Shown here: positions 33,167 to 45,034 of the stretch, one piece after another
How positions within the stretch are numbered: the first letter of the stretch is position 1
Layout: each line of letters starts with the position of its first letter
Origin: Magnolia sinica
Taxonomy: Eukaryota > Streptophyta > Magnoliopsida > Magnoliales > Magnoliaceae
DNA length: 64,000 nucleotides
Direction of reading: 5' to 3'
Assembly: GCF_029962835.1 (NCBI RefSeq)
Contig: NC_080585.1
Span: forward strand, 62,049,443-62,113,442
The notes under the pieces: model-generated
The model's database searches: none
Told to the model about the DNA's origin: nothing
What the model saw: the letters and a program-made list of their open reading frames with translations, nothing else
Program-made: the position numbers and the translations under genes

Positions 33167-33588
33167 ATTGTAAGAGAGGTGATGGATGTGAGGTGATAAT
33201 TGTACTTGACATGTATGGGTGTGTAAGAGAGAGAGGGAGAGAGTTGACTTTGGGGTTGCTCTTGTACTTGACATGAGGTGATTGATTGATTGATTCATGG
33301 GACATGATGTAGAGATTCTCTTGGGATTGCAAATGCGCGGTGTTTTCTCGAACTGAACGCGGGCCCACATCTCCTGGCCTGGGTATCAGATCGGTGTGCA
33401 AGACGCGGCGTTAGAACCACAATGACGATGCGCTCGTAATGGTACAAGTCTCGAATTGAGCCGACTCAGATCTATGGGATACGACTTAGGGTCGCACGTA
33501 AACGTCAATCATAGGTCACAAGTCAAAATTCGACGGGAAGGATCGCTGGAGTCTACGGAACGGTACAGACTAAGATACGGGCCTTACA
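29168..33588 (-). mobile_element. Solo LTR of family LTR-2 (~4.4 kb), inserted in Tekay RT
   Basis: On the minus strand it begins TGTAAGGCCCGTATCTTAG (at 33588) and ends GGGGCATGACA (at 29168), so it has proper TG...CA ends. It carries no gag or pol. It is flanked by GATTC/GATTT, and the interrupted RT resumes in frame-compatible fashion with FVIVFIDDILIYSKS. Contents are non-coding: (GA)n at 33128-33162, many GGGCCCA and CCATC modules, and a ~1.6 kb part near the 29168 end that mirrors 22900-24563. At 4.4 kb it is a very long LTR. ORFs in it are short and not shared between the two copies. Confidence 0.88.
33128..33162 (+). repeat. (GA)n microsatellite in solo LTR-2
   Basis: Uninterrupted GA run. 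It explains the Ser/Leu-rich ORFs on the opposite strand. Confidence 0.9.
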
Positions 33589-34500
33589 GATTTGTCATCG
33601 TATTCATAGATGACATTTTAATATACTCAAAGAGTCGAAAAGATCATGAAGAACACCTGCGAGTAGTCCTTTATACTCTTAGGCAGAATCAGTTGTGTAC
33701 CCAGTACCGAAAATGTGACTTCTGGAAGGAAGAAGTCAAGTTTTTGGGACACGTAATTTCTAAGGAAGGAATTTCCATGGACCTTGCCAAGGTGACCGCG
33801 ATATAAGACTAGGATTAGCCCAGCTCAGTTACAGAAGTGAGGAGTTTTCTCAGACTTACCGGCTATTATCGCCGATTCATTAAAGATTTCTCCAAGATAG
33901 CCCGATTACTCAAAAAGATCTTAAATTTGCTTAGAATGAGAAAGCAGAGGCAACCTTTCAAGAATTAAAAGACAAGCTAATGTCTATGCATGTGCTAGTA
34001 CTGCCAGAGAAAGGGGTTAAATACACTATTTACACTAACGCCTCTTGAGTTAGTTTGGGGTGTGTACTTATGCAGGAGGATAGGGTGATCCCCTACGCCT
34101 CACAACAGTTGAGGAAACACAAAGAAAATTACTCCACTCACGACCTGGAGTTGGTGGCAATCATTTTCGCATTAAATCTTTGGAGACATTACCTCTACGG
34201 AGAGGAGTTCGAGCTCTTTCGCGACCATAAGAGCCTCAAGTACATCTTTACACAGAGGGACCTGAATATGAGGCAACGCCATTAGATGGAGACTTTGAAA
34301 GACTTCAAGTTTGAAGTCTCCTACCATCCTGGAAAGACCAACCTTGTGGTCGATGTGTTGAGCCGTAAGAAAACCATAAAATCTGTAGATGGTAGGAGAG
34401 TAGAATATGGTGGAGTTCGTGTGAGATTTCGAACAGAGGCTGACAGTGGAGGAGCCATTCAAGAGCGTTGCAAACCTCCACGTACAACCACTTATCAATG
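33589..34500 (+). pseudogene. Tekay RT C-terminal half and RNase H
   Basis: It resumes at the target duplication with FVIVFIDDILIYSKS, carrying the catalytic DD pair, then CDFWKEEVKFLGHVISKEGI. After stops near 33804 it continues VRSFLRLTGYYRRFIKDFSK. RNase H follows: the first catalytic Asp block reads YTNAS in place of YTDAS, so the first acidic residue is lost. Then come [35 protein letters not shown] (Glu retained) and [20 protein letters not shown] (Asp retained). VSYHPGKTNLVVDVLSRK closes the domain. Frameshifts and stops make it non-functional. Confidence 0.9.
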
Positions 34501-35470
34501 ATCGAATCATTGCGGCTTAGAAAGAAGATGAGCTATTATTAAAGATGAGAGAGCGTGCAAGCGACAGTGAAGAATCAGAATGGAGGATTGGCTTAGATGG
34601 AGGTTTGCGATATCGTGGCCGCCTATACATCCCGAACTTTCACGACTTGAGGAGAGAAGTTCTAGAGGTCGCACATAGTTCAAAGTTGGCGATGCATCCG
34701 AGTAGTACAAAAATGTATCAGGACATGAAGCGTTTGCATTGGTGAGACAATATGAAGGCCCAAATAGCAAACTTTGTGTCCTAATGCCTCACATATCAGC
34801 AAGTCAAGGCCGAGCACCGCTGACCCCCTGGTTTACTTTAACCCATGCCCATAGTAGAGCGGAAGTGGGATTTTATATTTATGGATTTCATTTCCGGGTT
34901 ACCAAAGATGAGAAAGGGTCATGACTCCCTTTGGGTGATTGTGGACTCATTGACAAAGTCGGCCCATTTCCTCCCAATTCGGGTTTCTAATTCGGTAGAT
35001 GACCTGGCCAAGCCGTACATTAAGGAGATAATACAACTACATGGGGTTCCTCTAGAGATTGTGTCGGACCGAGACACATGATTTACGTCTATGTTCTGGA
35101 CTCGAATATAAGAGGCGATGGGGGTGAAGTTGAAGTTTAGTACCACGTTCCACCCACAGACCGATGGGCAGACGGAGCGGGTAAATCAGATACTTGAGGA
35201 CATGTTACGAGCTTACATACTTGACTTCAAGGACAGCTGGAATGACTATCTCCCTTATGCCAAATTTGCTTAAAACAACAGTTTCCAAGCAAACATTGGC
35301 ATGGCTCCTTACGAATCCTTATATGGACGCCCATATCGGGCTCTACATTGTTGTGCAAAAGTTGGCGAGAAGAGCTTGGTTGGCCCAGATCTGGTTCAGG
35401 CGACCTCAGAAAAGATCGATATTATTAGGTGTCGACTCCTTACGGCCCAGAGTAGGAAGAAGAGCTACGC
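34501..35470 (+). pseudogene. Tekay integrase (zinc finger and catalytic core)
   Basis: The HHCC-region reading is REVLEVAHSSKLAMHPSSTK with stops, then a degenerate CxxC. The catalytic core has KWDFIFMDFISGLPKMRKGH (first Asp), IVSDRDT with a stop (second Asp), and FHPQTDGQTERVNQILEDML (Glu), so D,D,E are all present although the frame is broken near 34743, 35080 and 35270. The tail SLYGRPYRALHCCAKVGEKS and LLTAQSRKKSYANTRKR is typical of the Tekay/Del group. The integrase inserts the cDNA into the genome. Confidence 0.9.
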
Positions 35471-35489
35471 CAATACGAGAAAGAGATAG

Positions 35490-35978
35490 TTGAAATTCGA
35501 AGTTGGAGACCATGTATTCATTAAAGTTTCCCCAATGAAGGGAGGACTTCATTTTGGCAGGAAAGGGAAACTCACGCCAAGGTTCATTGGACCTTTCCAG
35601 ATTTTAGACCGAGTAGGTGTGGGGGCATACCGTCTCGCCTTGCACACACCACTCGCAGGCGTACACAACATGTTTCATGTGTCGATACTGAATAAATATG
35701 TTCCCTACCCCACTCATATTATCAGGTGGGAGCAAGTACAACTAAGAGAAGACACCACCTATGTATTGCGGCCTACGCGTGTTCTAGATAGGAAAGAGCA
35801 AGTATTGCGCAGCAAGGTCATCCCACTCGTAAAAGTGTTATGGACACACCACACCAAGGAGGAGGCTACTTGGGAAACGAAAGCTAAAGTCCATAAGAAC
35901 TACACACAAATCCTCAAGGAGTACGAAAAGGTACAAATTTCAGGGATGAAATTTTTCTTTAAGGGGGGTAGATTGTAA
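35490..35978 (+). pseudogene. Tekay integrase C-terminus with GPF module and chromodomain-like tail
   Basis: An open reading of 162 codons. It has KFEVGDHVFIKVSPMKGG and KLTPRFIGPFQILDRVGVGA (the GPY/F module), GVHNMFHVSILNKYV, then LDRKEQVLRSKVIPLVKVLW and HHTKEEATWETKAKVHKNYT, the chromodomain-like fold of Tekay chromoviruses, which targets integration to certain chromatin. It overlaps the polypurine tract and runs a few bases into the 3' LTR. An in-frame stop at 35487 separates it from the integrase core. Confidence 0.9.
35961..35973 (+). promoter_or_regulatory. Polypurine tract of the plus-strand Tekay element
   Basis: AAGGGGGGTAGAT lies immediately before the LTR start TGTAACATCCC. It primes plus-strand cDNA synthesis in LTR elements. 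Confidence 0.85.
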
Positions 35979-38900
35979 CATCCCAAAAAAATTCGTACAA
36001 AGACCCGAGTACAACCTTAGGCAGAACAACCCAAGGACCGCATCCTGTCGTATAATTTAGACGGGATTTAGTTAAGTACTAAATAATCGGTGGATTAAGC
36101 TTGGGCCACCATTTTCACAAATGGGAAGGTCTAGAACCAGGAATACCATAGGCTCAATGTCATCTTAAGACCTAGAAGAAATCCCAAGGGCCTGTTGCCC
36201 TTGGGAGTACATTGAAACTCGGTAATGGACCTAGACTGCACGTTGAGGGTCCGATGACTATGAAATTATAGGAAGATGTCTGTCCTACTGGGCTTGACAA
36301 CCAACGCAGGAATCAAGCCCAGATAGTGTCCAAAAATGCCCAACTTGAGCCATGAGTGAAGTGCATGGGAAACACGACTATCCTTAGAAAATAAGCTGAA
36401 ACTTAAGTGAATTAGGTCGTTCGCTCTCACACGAACTTGAAGAATTCAGACCATTAGTTTATGACCAAACTTCACCCATGTGGAAAGGAAATTTCCCTAC
36501 ACATATCCGTATAACCGTGGCCCCGATTGAACACGTACGACCGTTGATCTGAGACAGGCTCTCCACGGTTGATCGGCTTATCTGATCGCACCGAAACCAT
36601 GTCTTGGCAAGGATCCATTGTCAAGGAGCGTACCTTATGATGTAAATGAGCAGTGGGCCTCCCTATGAGCCCTGTTCGTCAAAAACAGCCGCCTATGGGG
36701 TATAAACCATATATAAAGAGGCCCTGGGGCCATTTGCATCACATCTGAGGCTATAAATAGTCCTCATTTCGCCCCCACTCTCCCATATCCGAATTTCATA
36801 AACCCTAGAGGAAGAGAGAGGAGAAAGAGGAAAGAGAGAAGAGAAACGTTGAGAGATTGCTACAGAAACCTTCTTCCACGAATCCATACGCCAAATCAAC
36901 ACCCCATTGCGCTACAAAACCTCTTTCGGCTACGATTTCGGGTAAGAAATACCAACCCTAATATCGAGGTAGAGCACCAGGATAGTTTTTCGTCAACCTA
37001 GCTAACCAGTTTCATCATTTAGGTGCCTGACATTCCATTTTTGGAAACTTAGAGTTTGGACCGAGTCTGAGTCCAGCATACTAACGAAAGGTGTGGACTA
37101 TAAATGCTTAGGTTGCGGTTTATCAATGCTTTCATGACAGCTAATGATTTATGTCTGTCTTGATTGCTACCGTATCATCTTAAACACATTGATTTTTGTA
37201 TGAGATACACCTATGAACTATGATAAATAAATGATGCACCCTATGTGTTTGTTGAGATGTTTAAATGAACAATAGAAAATGATTAGTTCTTGCCATGATT
37301 ACTAATCTAGGATTCATCATTGTCATATGCATGTAGATCTCTCTATATAAAGAATTGATAAAACACATGTTGTAACTAGCGTAGTTTGTGTTTCATAAAT
37401 TGTCTAAATGAGAAATTGTTGATGAATTGTATTTACGACGAGTATTAAGGTAGGATTCTTCATTATTTTATGCGTATGTATATTTTCCTCTATGAAATCA
37501 ATTGATAAATGCATGTTGTATTAGCATGGTCTATGTGTTTGATAAAATGTCCACATGAGAAATCCACATGGATTGTTTGTTGAATGCTGGGATAAATATT
37601 ACACATGATTGCTAGCCGCATTTGAGTAGGATTGAGGCTACAAACGTAGCCCAGGCAATCGGTAAAAGTCCTTGTTTGGGTGGCCGATTTAGTCTTGCCA
37701 CTTTGGGTAAACTCGATGAATACGAGTCGCACGACGATTATCGACAGTGGCTAGGCCACGAGGGGCACTTATGCGCTCCATGTCGATTAAGTCAACGTAT
37801 GCCCGTACCAATCGAGCTTGCCTAATGAACCGATTGACCTATTGTGTATTTACTATGTATGGATGTGACTGCTTAAATCTAAGGTACCCCTCACCAATGT
37901 AAAGATCTATTTTAACCATGGTACCATGATCCACTAAGACTCATGAGCCAGGCATGGTGGTATGGGACACCGTGTCCTAGCTGTCGGCCAACGCTGAGTT
38001 GATGAGCCTCCTCGTAGTGACCAGTGAACAAATAAGACTCGTAAGCTAGGCATGGTGGTATGGGACATCGTGTTCGTGCTGTCGGCCTACGCTGGGGTGA
38101 CGAGCCTCCCCGCAGTGACCGTGAGCACAACTTCTTGTAACTTGCCTATCGTATGTGTTTTGACAAGGAGTGACGAACCTACAACTTACCTATCGTATGT
38201 GTTTGACTAGGAGTGATGAACCTAGATGGATCCAGAACATAGGAGTAGGACCACTACAGTTATCCAATGTCAAATGTTTGATTTGGGTTAATGATATAAA
38301 GGGAGGTACCCTAGCTTCCTAAATTTATTGTACGAATGAGCTTAATTAATTACTTGGCTAACACGACCATGCATCGCACTGCATTAGTTAGGATGTGCCA
38401 AAAAGGCGTTGGAGTTGCACCGTTTGAAGAAGTGTTGTCATATGCGAAATAGACTGTCGGAGTCGCATGTGAGGGAGCATTGATGGGTGAGGGCATGTAT
38501 CATTACTTGCACTCCATTTCTGGATTAAAAAGAGTAGTTAGGAAGTGATTGTTATGATTGCTTTATCATTACTACTTTGATGGACTTGATAACATGTGTA
38601 ACTTTTGCCTTATAGAACTACTAAGTTGATTACTCACTCCCACTCTGGAACAGTGTTTTAAAACACCAACCAGACTCTAATGTAGATGCAGGTACAGATG
38701 ACGTCTATGCAATGGAGTAGGACTTCTTGGATGAGGAGGAATTCTCCTACTTCTAACTCTCGGGCGGGTCGATGTAGACCACGTATCGTTACGCAGGGAC
38801 CACTGGAGCATCTGGGCTTCGTTGGACACATTTACATTTCTATATTTTATTCATTTTAAAATGATACATATATATATTGAACCCGGTTACGTAGTCATAC

Positions 38901-39130
38901 TCTGGAAGAAACCTTGTGAAACATTCGTATACTTATACAGATATGTTTAGAATTCTGCACTTGCTTAACTTAATTAAATCCAGAGTATGATGTGTTGTTT
39001 AGTATAATCTCATGCATGCTTAACTCATTAACATGAAAAAAATATGAATATCATCATCCATAATGCAAAAGTGATGATCTGAATCTCAAGAGTAGAGCTT
39101 TGCTCCACCCTCGAAATTTAGGGCATTACA
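35974..39130 (+). mobile_element. 3' LTR (LTR-1) of the plus-strand Tekay element
   Basis: It starts TGTAACATCCC after the PPT and ends GGGCATTACA at 39130; length 3157 bases. It aligns by eye with the solo LTR at 60550-63366 and the partial LTR at 1-2103. It contains a TATA box (36752), a CCCTAGAGGAAGAGAGAG-type leader downstream, and the ~100-base GACGAGCC modules at 37937-38125. The ORFs in it are spurious. Confidence 0.9.
36752..36760 (+). promoter_or_regulatory. TATA box in the LTR-1 promoter
   Basis: TATAAATAG is followed about 45-60 bases downstream by ATAAACCCTAGAGGAAGAGAG, a plant-like 5' leader. The homologous solo LTR has TATATAAGG at 60965. Confidence 0.65.
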
Positions 39131-39554
39131 ACTGGCCATAGGAGAAAAGGATTGGATATAGGGCCACCTCCTCCGTGATAGGATGACCCAGTAGTTTCCC
39201 AACTCAGGGAAGCCGCAACCCCACCGTGTTTGGGATCTTAAACTCTGACTAGATGGACTGTAAGTCCTGTCACAACCGGGAAACAAAAATGTTGGCCAAT
39301 AAGGTCACCCCATCTAAAGACAAGAAGGCCACATCCAACCTTACCTCAACCTGAGGCGAAAAAGCCTCCCCACTACAAGGTGCCATCGCCGGCGATGTTT
39401 CCCTCGAAGACGTAACCAACTGAGAATCTATGCTGTCATGCACAGACTCCTTATGGAAGGCTCTAGAAATAAAGGCTCCACTTGAGATCTCCTCAGAAGA
39501 CCTACTTGTAGAAAGCAAACCGACTGTGAAAGAAAAGAAAAGGGGGAGGGACAC
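39131..39554 (-). pseudogene. Antisense ORF (aORF) of a Tat/Retand-type element, truncated
   Basis: It starts at ATG 39554 on the minus strand (MSLPLFFSFTVGLLSTSRSS...), with a TATA-like CTTATAAATAG about 145 bases upstream near 39702-39712. The frame closes at 39270, but reading in the next frame continues (GFPELGNYWVILSRRRWPYI) up to the LTR-1 end at 39130, so a frameshift and truncation are likely. Tat-lineage Ty3 elements are known to carry an antisense ORF between pol and the 3' LTR. Position and polarity agree with that, since the PPT and LTR follow at 40105 on the plus strand. Function unknown. Confidence 0.6.
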
Positions 39555-40104
39555 AGAGGAGGCGTATTGGAAAGATCTGGTCTTCGAATGAGTGCAAGGG
39601 GATGAGAGAAGGCCTCACAGGACAGGGGAAGAAGAAGAAAGCTCGACAGAGCTCGAACTTCACTGGACTTGGTGGATGCATAGTGGGGGAGGGGAAGCCT
39701 CTATTTATAAGAATCTAAGGGATAACACCTTTAATGCTAACAACACTAACTAGAACATGAAGATACGCTTTGATCCACGACCTCCACCACGTGGCAACTT
39801 AGGGTTCGCCCGAGAGAGGCATTAAATGATGTGGAGACAGGTGTCTGCCTGTGAGTCATCTGAAAGGAGAAACGACGCTCACCACTCAGTGCATGAACCC
39901 TCATACGATAAAACTGCCATTATATCTTTTTCGATTCTCGTGACAAGTGTCATCCTTTTTTATTCCCACCCTCATCACCAGGTGAAAAAATTGAAAAAGA
40001 AGGACGAACCGAGCTATCTACTCATAATTTGAAATTCTAAACTCCTGCACTTGTAGATCGGTTTAGGCTATTACCTTCCGATCTCATAAATGTTGAACTC
40101 GGAA
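39555..40104 (+). other. Untranslated 3' region of the Tat-type element
   Basis: It lies between the aORF start and the PPT and includes the minus-strand TATA-like site near 39705. I see no conserved plus-strand coding. Confidence 0.5.
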
Positions 40105-40730
40105 AGTAGGGGGCAACTGTTATGGAAAAAACTGAACTGACCAGTGATATGAGACACATGGCAGAAAGTCAGCAAACCTTCTTCCCTGAGCCTTTAACGC
40201 ATTGACCACCTGGGAAGCCAAACTGAGCTTCAATGAAAGACTCACCCGCTAAGTCGAACTGATCAAGCTCAGAACTCAGTAGTGAGACTCACCAACAGGC
40301 CTGACCATATCAACCGAGCAATCTGAACAAACTGACCTCGACCTTCAAAATCGACTTTGACCTCGGAATACAAATGTCTGGAGAAAATCTTGTGTTGTAT
40401 TGGGCAGGGATTGATCCGACGAGATCCCAGCCGAAAATCATGCCAATCAAGGCTGAATCAGAGATATTCTCATAAACAAACTCCTACTCTAATATGAGCT
40501 CCTCCAACGTATCTAACATATATACAGAGATACACAAAATGCTTAGAAAATATATAAATATGCCCCATGCCTGGGGTAAAAGGTACGCATGAAAATCCTA
40601 ACTCGAGTCACACTTATTTTAGGTTCATTTACCTTAAGCATCGGAGGGTCCCGGGCATAATTGGCACCCCATTGTCCTCTTCTCTCTGCTAGTGCAGTTA
40701 CTCAAGAACCTAAGGTGAAACTGTGGGTTC
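40105..40730 (+). mobile_element. PPT and 3' LTR of a Tat/Retand-type Ty3 element
   Basis: AGTAGGGGGCAAC (40105-40117) is a purine-rich tract just before TGTTATGGAAAAAACTG, the LTR start at 40118. Downstream are a TATA box (TATATAAATA, 40551), GGGGTAAAAGG and GCATCGGAGGGTCCCGGGC, the last being a familiar word of Tat-lineage LTR ends. The 3' boundary is my estimate (near 40727-40730, ...GGGTTCA). Pol is not in the window, having been displaced by the Tekay insertion. Confidence 0.65.
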
Positions 40731-41360
40731 AACGAGATTCAAGCTATACACATATACTGCAATTCTTCAATGCTTTCCATGGATGGCTTTTCCCTTAAAG
40801 CACATAAAGGGTAGGAAAGGTGAATGCATGCATACCTTGACTCTAAATCTGATTACATCTAAGACAAGTCCAATCCAGCAACTAAATTCCCAGTAAAATG
40901 AGTTCCGCAGAGCTGAAGATGATCAGAGCTGTAACATTCCTCTCGTAACAATTGTAGCTCAAGTGGATAAAAGAAGGAAGTGAAGAGAAGAAAATCCACG
41001 ACAAATAAGGAGGATCCAAATGAAATCTGGCCGATCGAACTGGATCAGATGGTTTGGATTCCATGACATGGTCAACCCCACCAGGTACAACATCACTAAA
41101 ATAAATAAATTAAAGCCATTAGCATAAAAATGTCATTAGCTAAGAACATTAATTACACTCACACACACCAAACACAACCCATTGGCACAAAAAAGGGCAA
41201 AAGGGTCTTTGACAAAGAACTTGCCATTATAAAGGTTGTATGGCCACAAAAATATTTAACGAGAGTCCCCCGCAACTGCAGAGAGTTAGAGAGTTAGAGA
41301 GAGAGTTCATGGGACCTATATACGTGCCCATTGGAACGGACGATGGCTCCGTAAAGTAAA
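40731..41360. other. Intergenic DNA, nothing recognised
   Basis: AT-rich with short GAGAGTTA repeats near 41280-41305. A splice-like ATACCTTGACTC on the minus strand near 40842 has no supporting ORF. Confidence 0.35.
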
Positions 41361-41780
<420 letters not shown>

Positions 41781-42653
41781 CTTCCTCTCTCAACATTTCT
41801 TCTTGTTACAAACAAAGGTCCGAACTCATGAAATGTCAAGGCAATTTGTGCAGTCATGGATGCATGCCAATGTGGAACAGGTATTGTGATCTTGGCCATT
41901 CATTAGGCCATTCAAAACTCTAGTGACCCACAAAATATATAAGATTTATGGTTGATTTTCGTCTATTGTTCTTTATGGTAACCCCTTAAATTTATTTAAA
42001 GTGTTTTTAAATTTATTTGAAGTGTTTTATATTAGATGATGGGCCGAGTCTCAATTCAACATTGGTCAGATGTTTGGGTTAATATCTCAACATGGTGTGT
42101 GGCATGATGATTCCCATGATATGTTTTTCAAGAATGCCATGTATCTTTTAGAATGTGAGATCTTGCGTGCATCAATAAGCTGCAATAGTAGTGCCCCTAC
42201 ATTGAAATTTCTAAAGTTATTATTAGGCCTTCTGCAAACAACAACACCATAATTGCACCAAATTCTTATATTTATTTGTACAAAGATCCTTGCAGTTGTT
42301 TACATGCATTTACATAGGTAAATTCCAATTGGCATATATGATTCTAAAATCCATGGGTGTAAGCATCTTTTTTTTTGGTTAATCCATGGTTTTAATTACT
42401 CATTCTCATCTCTCACTTAGCACACACATGAGAACTGAAACTAATATAGCATTATCATTACACTATGAGTCATATTGTTCTTAGTTGTATGCCAACACAT
42501 GAACAATGGTTAAGTCCATCAATGTAGAAGAAAATAGGAAACCAGGATAGAGAATAAATGGAGAGGACATGTGCAAGTTGTTGGAGAAGAGCAGAGAACG
42601 AGATAAAATTATTTTATAGTGAAATTGAAATTTTTGATAAACTTAATATTTAC
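41781..42653. other. Intergenic AT-rich DNA, nothing recognised
   Basis: Short ORFs only, without family resemblance. Confidence 0.35.
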
Positions 42654-42777
42654 TTGTACATAATGTTGGGTCACTCCCCATGACCACGTACATTCTCGGA
42701 AGCACAGATTCAACCACAACTCTCTCCTTTCTGATGTTAACCACAGTTGTTTCCTTCCATGGATCAACCACATCCAT
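42654..42777 (-). CDS. Orphan exon-like ORF of unknown identity
   Basis: On the minus strand, between a TTGGACAG acceptor (42778-42785) and a possible donor ACAA|GTAAAT, about 41 codons read without a stop: MDVVDPWKETTVVNIRKE, then RVVVESVLPRMYVVMGSDPT. Amino-acid composition, hydrophobic alternation and splice-like borders look like real protein, unlike the AT-rich surroundings. I do not recognise the family. It could be an exon of a host gene, a captured fragment, or chance. Confidence 0.4.
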
Positions 42778-43170
42778 CTGTCCAATATCAATTTGATTCA
42801 AAATTTCATATACTTGATAATTTTAACTTTACTCAATTAATCCAGGTAATTAATAACATTTAAGAAAAGCTGATATAATTTAGTTTTGTAAAATGAAAAT
42901 GTATGTTTATAGATTTTACAAACTTAAGTATTTTAGTAATTAAAAAAGTAGTTATTCAAATCGAACTTTGATTTCATTGATTGTGCTATATCTTAATGAA
43001 ATTAATTTGAAATTTATGGAATATTGACTGTGCAACATCCCATTACATACAGTGCATTCCAATAGTCCATGGTAAGAGGCAATAGTTCAATATTTGGAAC
43101 AAATGAACAACAACCTTGATGGAAATATAATACGGTAAGGTTCATCCATATCTAATATTTTCTTAAACCG
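42778..43170. other. AT-rich intergenic DNA, nothing recognised
   Basis: No ORF, repeat or family match of note. Confidence 0.35.
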
Positions 43171-43645
43171 TTTTCAGATTTCTCCTAAAATTTCTCAGCC
43201 CCTAAGTATAATCACATACTCCGTCCTCATCACACAATTATGTGTAATCACATCACATTTCCTTATAATGCATAACACATCGTCAAGTGTAAACCAATCA
43301 CACTCTCCACTATCCATATCACATCCTCAAGTTCAACCTCAACACACACTTCATCACCACCATCATACTATCAAGTGTAATGGGACCACTCTATCTGAAA
43401 ACTCATTCACATCCTAAAGTGGAACCAAGTTATACTCTCAATCAACCACATCACAGTCTCAATGGTAATCCATCACATATTTTAACTCATATATATACTC
43501 TAACCGCATCACATTCTTAAGTGTAACCAACTCACATACACCTTCATTTTCATTACGCTCTTAAATGTAACTGCATCATACTTTCTTAAAATGCATATCA
43601 CATCTTCAAGTGCAACCTAATCACATTGTCTTTAAATTGTATCAT
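43171..43645 (+). repeat. Degenerate minisatellite CACATC..CAAGTGTAACC (array 1)
   Basis: Repeated words are ATCACAT(C/T), CTCAAGTG(T/C)AACC and TC(A/T)CATC. The same words build array 2 at 45035-45650. Confidence 0.75.
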
Positions 43646-43813
43646 CTCTTAGTCATTAAACCTCTTCACATTCTCATGTATAATGTAAATATATACACCT
43701 CCAGGTGTATAACCCAAATATACAAAATGTGGATTAAATGTGTAATTAAATATTTGTTGATTTCTTTCATTTTTTTTGTAGGTATTGCTTTAAATTAGGA
43801 TTGGTGTGTTGTT

Positions 43814-44086
43814 ATGAATGAGATCTTCATGAGGGTCAACTTCATTTTGAATTATATGCTACGGGAGGGTAATTTAGTTGTAGATGGGCTTGCACAGATA
43901 AGAAGTTCAAGCAACAACAGCTCCTTCGTTATGTCTCGGGAGTGTAATTCGGTTGCGCTAAGGATCATTGTTCAAGTCGAAGGATGCTCAGATTTTGAAA
44001 TGTTTCAAGAACTCAGAATGGCTATATTTTTTTCTCTGTTTATATCAAATGTATGTTTTGTATTATATACATGCCTTATACGATAG
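43814..44086 (+). pseudogene. RNase H-like fragment (LINE or host RVT_3 type)
   Basis: A 90-codon ORF. Its N-terminal part NYMLREGNLVVDGLAQIRSS resembles the last motif of plant RNase H domains (REGN.VAD.LA), found at the end of LINE ORF2 and in related host genes. The rest has no match I recognise, and upstream RNase H motifs are absent. It is flanked by two arrays of the same minisatellite. Confidence 0.45.
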
Positions 44087-44094
44087 GCGAGGTC

Positions 44095-44330
44095 TTTTTT
44101 TGTGGGTCTTGTCTTAGTTCATGTACATTTTGTACTTTTTAGGTGCATTATACAATAAGTGAGAAAGGTGAACCCCATTTCTTTTTTGTGGGGCCCGCTT
44201 GAATTCATGTACATTTTGTGTTGTTTAGGTGCATTATATGATAAGTGAAGCTTGTTTCTTTTGTAGGTCTGTGAGAATTCATGTACAGTAATTTTGAAAA
44301 TTAATAAAATTAAGTATTGAAATTCCACTT
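44095..44330 (+). repeat. Three tandem units with TTCATGTACATTTTGT..AGGTGCATTATA
   Basis: TCATGTAC starts at 44119, 44205 and 44279, giving ~74-86 base units. They also contain TTTTTTGTGGG and AATAAGTGA words. Possibly the 3' tail of the RNase H-bearing element. Confidence 0.7.
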
Positions 44331-45034
44331 ATGTATGCGTTGGAATGTCATCCACATATTAAAATTTCACTTTTGAGATGTGATAATGACGAAGGAAGTT
44401 GAAGTAATGCAAGTGACAAGTTTGGAGATTGTTGGAGGCTCTTGAAATGAGTCGGTGCTTATTTTTGATGATTTACAAATAGAACATACTTGTATAATGA
44501 ATACCACATCTCCAAGCTTAGGTGTTGAATTCTAGTTGATGTGAATTGATGTTAATGTTTGCTAAGATGCTAATTTGGAATGCTTATCAACAAAACCGTA
44601 AGCTAAATAGTCTGGTCCATCTTATTAGTTAAAAATGCAAGTAACCACAGTAAGGTGCAAGTCCTTGAATAATAATGGAATTGAGCTAACTTTAGCTCTA
44701 ACTTTTTTGTTTAGTAACCACAAAAACCTCGGTTGTGAATGTAATGGAACCCACTTTCGTTATTTACTTAATTGCATTGTATTGTCATAATTCAATTGAA
44801 CATTCAAATATGACATTTTATTCACTAAACTGACATAATCCATTGTTTAACTAAAATTTGTTACTTAAATCTACCTAGGTAGCTGGTACTTTTTCTTTAG
44901 GACCTAAGAATTTCTATTTTTTTTCTTTTCGATTATTTCTTTTATTCTTTCTTTAGAGGGATTTAAATGAATGAAGATCAAACACTGGATACAGAAAAAT
45001 AAACTATAATATTTGCCAAAATAAATAACCATAT
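44331..45034. other. AT-rich intergenic DNA, nothing recognised
   Basis: No ORF or repeat of note. Confidence 0.35.
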
